Source: Terriglobia bacterium (GTDB taxonomy: Bacteria; Acidobacteriota; Terriglobia; Bryobacterales; Bryobacteraceae). Taken from it: a stretch of DNA of 34,679 nucleotides. The translations under genes were made by a program, and so were the position numbers. This document shows, one piece after another, positions 31,996 through 34,679 of this stretch. The stretch spans positions 1 to 34,679 of the forward strand of contig PSRJ01000001.1 in the NCBI GenBank assembly GCA_003175985.1, in the 5' to 3' direction. Under the pieces are notes generated by a model. It had not been told where the DNA came from and ran no database searches. It saw only the letters and a list, made by a program, of their open reading frames with translations. Position 1 is the first letter of the stretch, and every line of letters begins with the position of its first letter.

Positions 31996-33942
31996 ATGAA
32001 AAAAGCAATCGTTCGTTTGGCGGTGCTGGCCATTCTCGCCGTTGCCGGGTGGGGCGGATACCGGTTTGTCAAACAGATTCCGGAGCGGCAGGAGACCGTC
32101 CCCACCACCAAAGTCGTTCGCGGTGATGTGGTGATCCGCGCCTTCTCCCGGGGAGAGCTGCGAGCCGTGCGCACAGCCACGCTGACTGCGCCCAACCTGG
32201 GCGGCAACGTGCAGGTGACCGCGATTGCACCGAATGGCGCTCTCGCGCATGAGAAGGATCTCATCATCGAATTCGACGACTCGGAACGCCGCGCCGAACT
32301 CGAACGGGCGCAGTTGCAGGTGCAGCAGAACGACGAAAACATCAAGCGGCAGGAAGCCGAAATCGCGATCCAGAAAAGCCGCGACGACGTGAGCCTGTTG
32401 AGCGCGAAATATGCGGTGCGCCGCGCGGAACTGGATGTGCAGAGAGCGCCCGTCATTTCGGCGATCGATGCCAAGAAAAACGCGCTGACGCTGGAACAGG
32501 CAAAAAAGGCGCTTGCCGAGCTGCAGAGCGATATCCAGTCACGTTACGAACAGGCGGAAGCGCAGTTGGCGGTGCTGCGCGAGAATCGCAACCGGGCGCT
32601 CATCGACGTCAGGCGCGAACGGCAGCGGATTCAACAGACCAAGATGCTTTCGCCCATCGAAGGGCTGGTGGCCATCCGGCAGAACCGCACGGGAAACGTG
32701 AACTTCGGCCAGGTGCCGCCCGATATTCGCCCGGGCGACAACATACAGCCCGGCATTCCGGTAGCGGATGTCCTGGATCTTTCGGAGCTTGAGGTGGTGG
32801 CAAAGGTCGGGGAACTGGACCGCGCGAATTTGCAGGAGGCGCAGGAGGCCGTGCTCCAATTGGACGCGGTGCCGGAACAGAAATTTCGCGGAAAGATCAA
32901 AGCGCTGAGCGGCACCGCCGTTTCCGACGTATTCTCCGGCGATCCGGCCAAGAAGTTCGAAGTGGTTTTCTCGATTGACATGCGCCAGCTCTTGGGCACT
33001 CTGGGAATGAAGCAGGCCGATATCGAGCATGTCATGGCGACGGCCGCGGCAAACGCCAAGAAGAACATCCAGAACACGGCCGGCTCGTTCTTCGCCAGCC
33101 TGCGAGACTCCGCCGGCGGCGGACCCCCCGGAGGCGGAGCGCCGCCGGCCGGAGGCCCGGTATTCGGGGGAGGACCTGGAGCTTTCGGAGGCTTGGATGG
33201 CGGCTTCGCCGGCGGGCGCGGCGGGTTCAATTTCGCGGGCCGCGGCGGCCCCGGTGGAGGAGGCGACGGCGCCGCCGGGCGCGGTGGACGCGGCGGATTC
33301 GAGGCTTTGGCCGGGCTCTCCGAGGAACAGCGCCAGCAGGCGCAGCAACTGATCCGGCAAGCATTCCAGAACCAGGGCGGCCAACCGAGTCCCGAGGACC
33401 GCCAGAGGATGATCCAGGACATTGTGAACCGCGTGAAGTCCGGTTCGCCAACCGGAGCCCCGGCTGGCCCGGCCGCCGCACCCGGCCGGGGCGGCGCCGC
33501 CACACCGAATCTTCCGGGCAACGACCAGATCGAAGCGCTGCTGCGCCGCGCCGGGGCTTCTCAATATAGCGATCAGGATCGGGAAAAGGCCAAGCTGCCG
33601 CTTCCCCCCGAGCAGGATTCGCAGGTGCAGGCGCTATTGCGGCCCGGATTGCTGGCCGACGTAGAGATTCAAATCGAGCGCATCCCCGACGCTCTGCATC
33701 TTCCGGCACAAGCCATCTTCCAGAAGAATGGCAGACCCACGGTCTTCGTGGAACGGAACGGCAAGTTCGAGCCGCGCGTCGTGCAATTGCTCAAGCAGAG
33801 CGAATCGTTGATGGTGCTCTCCGGCGGTGTTGAGGCGGGGCAGGTGGTGGCACTGGCCGATCCCACCGCGAAGAAGACAGACAAGAACGAAGACAAGAAG
33901 TCGCAGGGCAATGCCATGGGCGGCCTGCCGGGCGGCAAATAA
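31996..33942 (+). CDS. Periplasmic adaptor subunit with a large Gly/Pro/Ala-rich insertion (third of three)
   Basis: A 648-residue adaptor. The N-terminal helix (about 4-19), lipoyl halves (TAPNLGGNVQVTAIAPNG and MLSPIEGLVAI) and coiled coil (about 95-215) match its neighbours. Between the barrel strand FEVVFSIDMRQ and the conserved LLRPGLLADVEIQIERIP lies an insertion of about 200 residues (335-545). It is mostly glycine, proline and alanine (373-437 and 484-508), split by a helical piece (GLSEEQRQQAQQLIRQAF). The tail is lysine/aspartate-rich. ATG31996 is preferred; a GTG one codon earlier is possible. The stop is 1 base before the permease start, indicating coupling. Confidence 0.92.
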   Translation: MKKAIVRLAVLAILAVAGWGGYRFVKQIPERQETVPTTKVVRGDVVIRAFSRGELRAVRTATLTAPNLGGNVQVTAIAPNGALAHEKDLIIEFDDSERRAELERAQLQVQQNDENIKRQEAEIAIQKSRDDVSLLSAKYAVRRAELDVQRAPVISAIDAKKNALTLEQAKKALAELQSDIQSRYEQAEAQLAVLRENRNRALIDVRRERQRIQQTKMLSPIEGLVAIRQNRTGNVNFGQVPPDIRPGDNIQPGIPVADVLDLSELEVVAKVGELDRANLQEAQEAVLQLDAVPEQKFRGKIKALSGTAVSDVFSGDPAKKFEVVFSIDMRQLLGTLGMKQADIEHVMATAAANAKKNIQNTAGSFFASLRDSAGGGPPGGGAPPAGGPVFGGGPGAFGGLDGGFAGGRGGFNFAGRGGPGGGGDGAAGRGGRGGFEALAGLSEEQRQQAQQLIRQAFQNQGGQPSPEDRQRMIQDIVNRVKSGSPTGAPAGPAAAPGRGGAATPNLPGNDQIEALLRRAGASQYSDQDREKAKLPLPPEQDSQVQALLRPGLLADVEIQIERIPDALHLPAQAIFQKNGRPTVFVERNGKFEPRVVQLLKQSESLMVLSGGVEAGQVVALADPTAKKTDKNEDKKSQGNAMGGLPGGK

Positions 33943-33943
33943 C

Positions 33944-34679
33944 ATGACCCTTTCGAACCTTATTCCCGAACTGAAAATGGGCCTGGCCAGCCTCTTCGCC
34001 CATAAGCTGCGCAGCTTATTGACGATGCTGGGAATGATCTTCGGCGTCGGGGCCGTGGTCGCCATGCTTTCCATTACCGCCGGGGCGCAAAAGGAGATGA
34101 TGAGCTTCATCGACCAGCTCGGCGTCAACAACATCATCGTGGAAGCACGTGAAGCCGTGGACCAGAACGAACTGCAAACCGTGCGCGCCATTTCGCCGGG
34201 GTTGACTTTCCGCGATTACCGCGCCATTTCTCAAAACGTCTCGGGCCTGGTCGCCATAACGCCGCGGAAACGGTTCAAGCCGCAGCGCGTGCTGCCGAAG
34301 ACTGCGCAGGAACCTCCGCAGTTGATCGGCGTGCTGCCGAATTTCGTGGACATCAACAGTCTCAAGCTCGTGGGCGGCCGTTTCTTCAGCGATGAGGAGA
34401 ACCTGGCTTCGGCGCCTGTGTGTGTGCTTGGGGAATCGGCCAAGGTCAATTTGCTGGGATACGACGACGCCATCGGCAAGTACGTCAAGATCAACGACAC
34501 GTGGCTGCAGGTGATCGGAGTGTTGACGCCGCAGGCCTCGGGCGATTCGGATGTGGAAGGCGCGCAGGCCACCAACCGCAACAACCTGGTGATCGCGCCC
34601 CTCAATACAGTGATGCGCCGCTTCGAAGACAACACCAGCTTCTTGAAGGACGAAATCGACGGCATCTACATGAAGGTGC
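33944..34679 (+). CDS. MacB-type ABC transporter permease, truncated by the window end
   Basis: The first 245 codons of a permease with the MacB_PCD/FtsX layout. A transmembrane helix lies at about 23-46 (LRSLLTMLGMIFGVGAVVAML), followed by the large periplasmic core domain (SITAGAQKEM, then LVGGRFFSDEENLASAPVCVLGE). The downstream helices lie outside the window. No ATP-binding domain precedes the permease, so an ATPase should be encoded separately, probably further on. It would work with one or more of the three adaptors just upstream to export a substrate from the periplasm or inner membrane. Confidence 0.93.
   Translation, partial: MTLSNLIPELKMGLASLFAHKLRSLLTMLGMIFGVGAVVAMLSITAGAQKEMMSFIDQLGVNNIIVEAREAVDQNELQTVRAISPGLTFRDYRAISQNVSGLVAITPRKRFKPQRVLPKTAQEPPQLIGVLPNFVDINSLKLVGGRFFSDEENLASAPVCVLGESAKVNLLGYDDAIGKYVKINDTWLQVIGVLTPQASGDSDVEGAQATNRNNLVIAPLNTVMRRFEDNTSFLKDEIDGIYMKV

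Noticed and set aside
32539..33564. 341-codon minus-strand frame opposite the third adaptor
   Set aside because: It mirrors the Gly/Pro-rich insertion, and the opposite strand carries the conserved adaptor motifs.

Overview
The window (34,679 bases, GC-rich, dense, mostly single-copy bacterial genes) looks like a chromosomal segment of an Acidobacteriota member, most likely of the Solibacter/Bryobacter kind. That placement is an inference from gene content: a cluster of HlyD-like adaptors followed by a MacB-type permease, secreted alpha/beta hydrolases of the Abhydrolase_10 type, NHL-repeat proteins, a DUF4142 protein and an XDH-family molybdoenzyme sit beside ordinary housekeeping genes. No rRNA, CRISPR array, prophage or intact insertion sequence was seen.

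Layout. 1-1728: tRNA-Lys(TTT), a two-helix potassium channel with an RCK domain, and a secreted DUF4142 protein. 1852-6253 (minus strand): aroC-def-fmt-argJ plus a small secreted NTF2-like protein. A 121-base hairpin-forming insert with an 11-base target duplication sits exactly at the fmt/argJ junction, and a degraded relative lies between def and fmt. 6333-6699: two very small membrane proteins. 6827-12816 (minus strand): NHL propeller, metallo-beta-lactamase-fold hydrolase, a Tat-exported fusion of the [2Fe-2S] and molybdopterin subunits, and an FAD subunit with a four-cysteine insert like PaoB. 12958-16278 (plus): two secreted hydrolytic enzymes. 16335-18710: a PAS hybrid histidine kinase facing a secreted protein of unknown function. 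18768-22886: a divergent pair of Abhydrolase_10 paralogues. 22908-25131: a phosphoesterase, then a gene-poor patch with a membrane-anchored unknown and an unlisted 54-residue membrane protein. 25132-28997: an FAD/NAD(P) oxidoreductase, then the chromosome-segregation and translation cluster scpA-scpB-rluB-(CoA-binding). 29184-34679 (plus): three successive periplasmic adaptor proteins and the start of a MacB-type permease, cut by the window end.

How the genes work together. aroC-def-fmt-argJ and scpA-scpB-rluB-yccU are tightly packed operons with gaps or overlaps of a few bases, apart from the insert. The molybdoenzyme cluster looks like a periplasmic oxidation module. Its Tat signal lies on the fused subunit, so the FAD subunit is probably carried across as a passenger. 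The 3' cluster looks like a MacAB-like export system with three non-identical adaptors; the third carries a roughly 200-residue Gly/Pro/Ala-rich insertion in its membrane-proximal part. The most unusual observations are the mobile-element-like insert that rebuilt the fmt stop codon while preserving the argJ ribosome-binding site, the PaoA-PaoC fusion in an operon with an NHL propeller and an MBL hydrolase, and the triple-adaptor export operon.
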